Source: Sphagnum compactum
Lineage: Eukaryota; Bryophyta; Sphagnopsida; Sphagnales
Assembly (NCBI GenBank): GCA_965153455.1
Contig: OZ234495.1
Span: 6,448,001-6,512,000, forward strand
DNA length: 64,000 nucleotides
Reading direction: 5' to 3'
Each line of letters starts with the position of its first letter. Position 1 is the first letter of the stretch. The position numbers and the translations under genes were made by a program. The notes beneath the pieces were generated by a model. That model was not told where the DNA came from. It was given only the letters and a program-made list of their open reading frames with translations, and did no database searches. Positions 63,966 through 64,000 of this stretch are shown here, piece after piece.

Positions 63966-64000
63966 AAACTTGATGAAAGATCTAGAATCATTATGCATGC

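Noticed and set aside
1-64000. CRISPR arrays, rRNA, complete LTR retrotransposons or viral insertions.
   Set aside because: No spaced identical repeats, rRNA wording, reverse-transcriptase or integrase motifs, or long terminal repeats were recognised. The tandem arrays have no spacers.

Overview
This window looks like nuclear DNA of a land plant. It is AT-rich and CpG-poor, with sparse, intron-containing genes. Three observations point away from flowering plants and towards a lineage with swimming sperm (moss, liverwort, lycophyte, fern, or cycad/ginkgo). There is a plant-type arginine-rich tandem CCCH zinc-finger gene. There is a 27-exon 2-oxoglutarate dehydrogenase E1 gene of unusual architecture. 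At 43.3-44.0 kb there are two exons of a SAXO-like protein, a family that stabilises ciliary and flagellar microtubules. I cannot name the species.

Layout. 1-13.3 kb is AT-rich repeat-derived DNA (CCTAGG-rich blocks, a 40-bp tandem array, GTTGCATATGG-type degenerate repeats). 13.3-14.55 kb is the promoter and leader of the CCCH gene, with clustered TGACG/GACGTC sites next to a TATA box. 14,556-16,577 (+) is an intronless 673-residue RR-TZF CCCH protein. 16.6-20.2 kb is the shared 3' flank of two convergent genes. 20,166-28,941 (-) is the E1 gene, which I rebuilt exon by exon: 27 coding exons, all GT-AG introns, phases consistent throughout, 1,031 residues with no internal stop. 29-43 kb is repeat-derived DNA with degenerate tandem repeats, a long-armed foldback and a dispersed repeat. 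43,263-43,976 (+) holds the SAXO-like exons. 44-64 kb is again AT-rich, with 60-bp and 62-bp tandem arrays, another dispersed-repeat copy and one promoter-like spot near 54.2 kb.

The most interesting discovery is inside the E1 gene. Between the thiamine-enzyme block ending [14 protein letters not shown] and the block beginning [13 protein letters not shown], the usual linker of about 20-25 residues is about 70 residues long and contains an EF-hand-like loop ([12 protein letters not shown]). The same protein lacks the N-terminal segment that canonical plant and animal E1 subunits use to contact the rest of the complex, and it carries an extra stretch before RLSGQD. Together these suggest a divergent, possibly calcium-responsive E1 paralogue.

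The genes have no evident functional link: mRNA regulation (CCCH), mitochondrial 2-oxo acid oxidation (E1) and sperm flagellum (SAXO-like). No reverse transcriptase, integrase, tRNA, rRNA or CRISPR was recognised.
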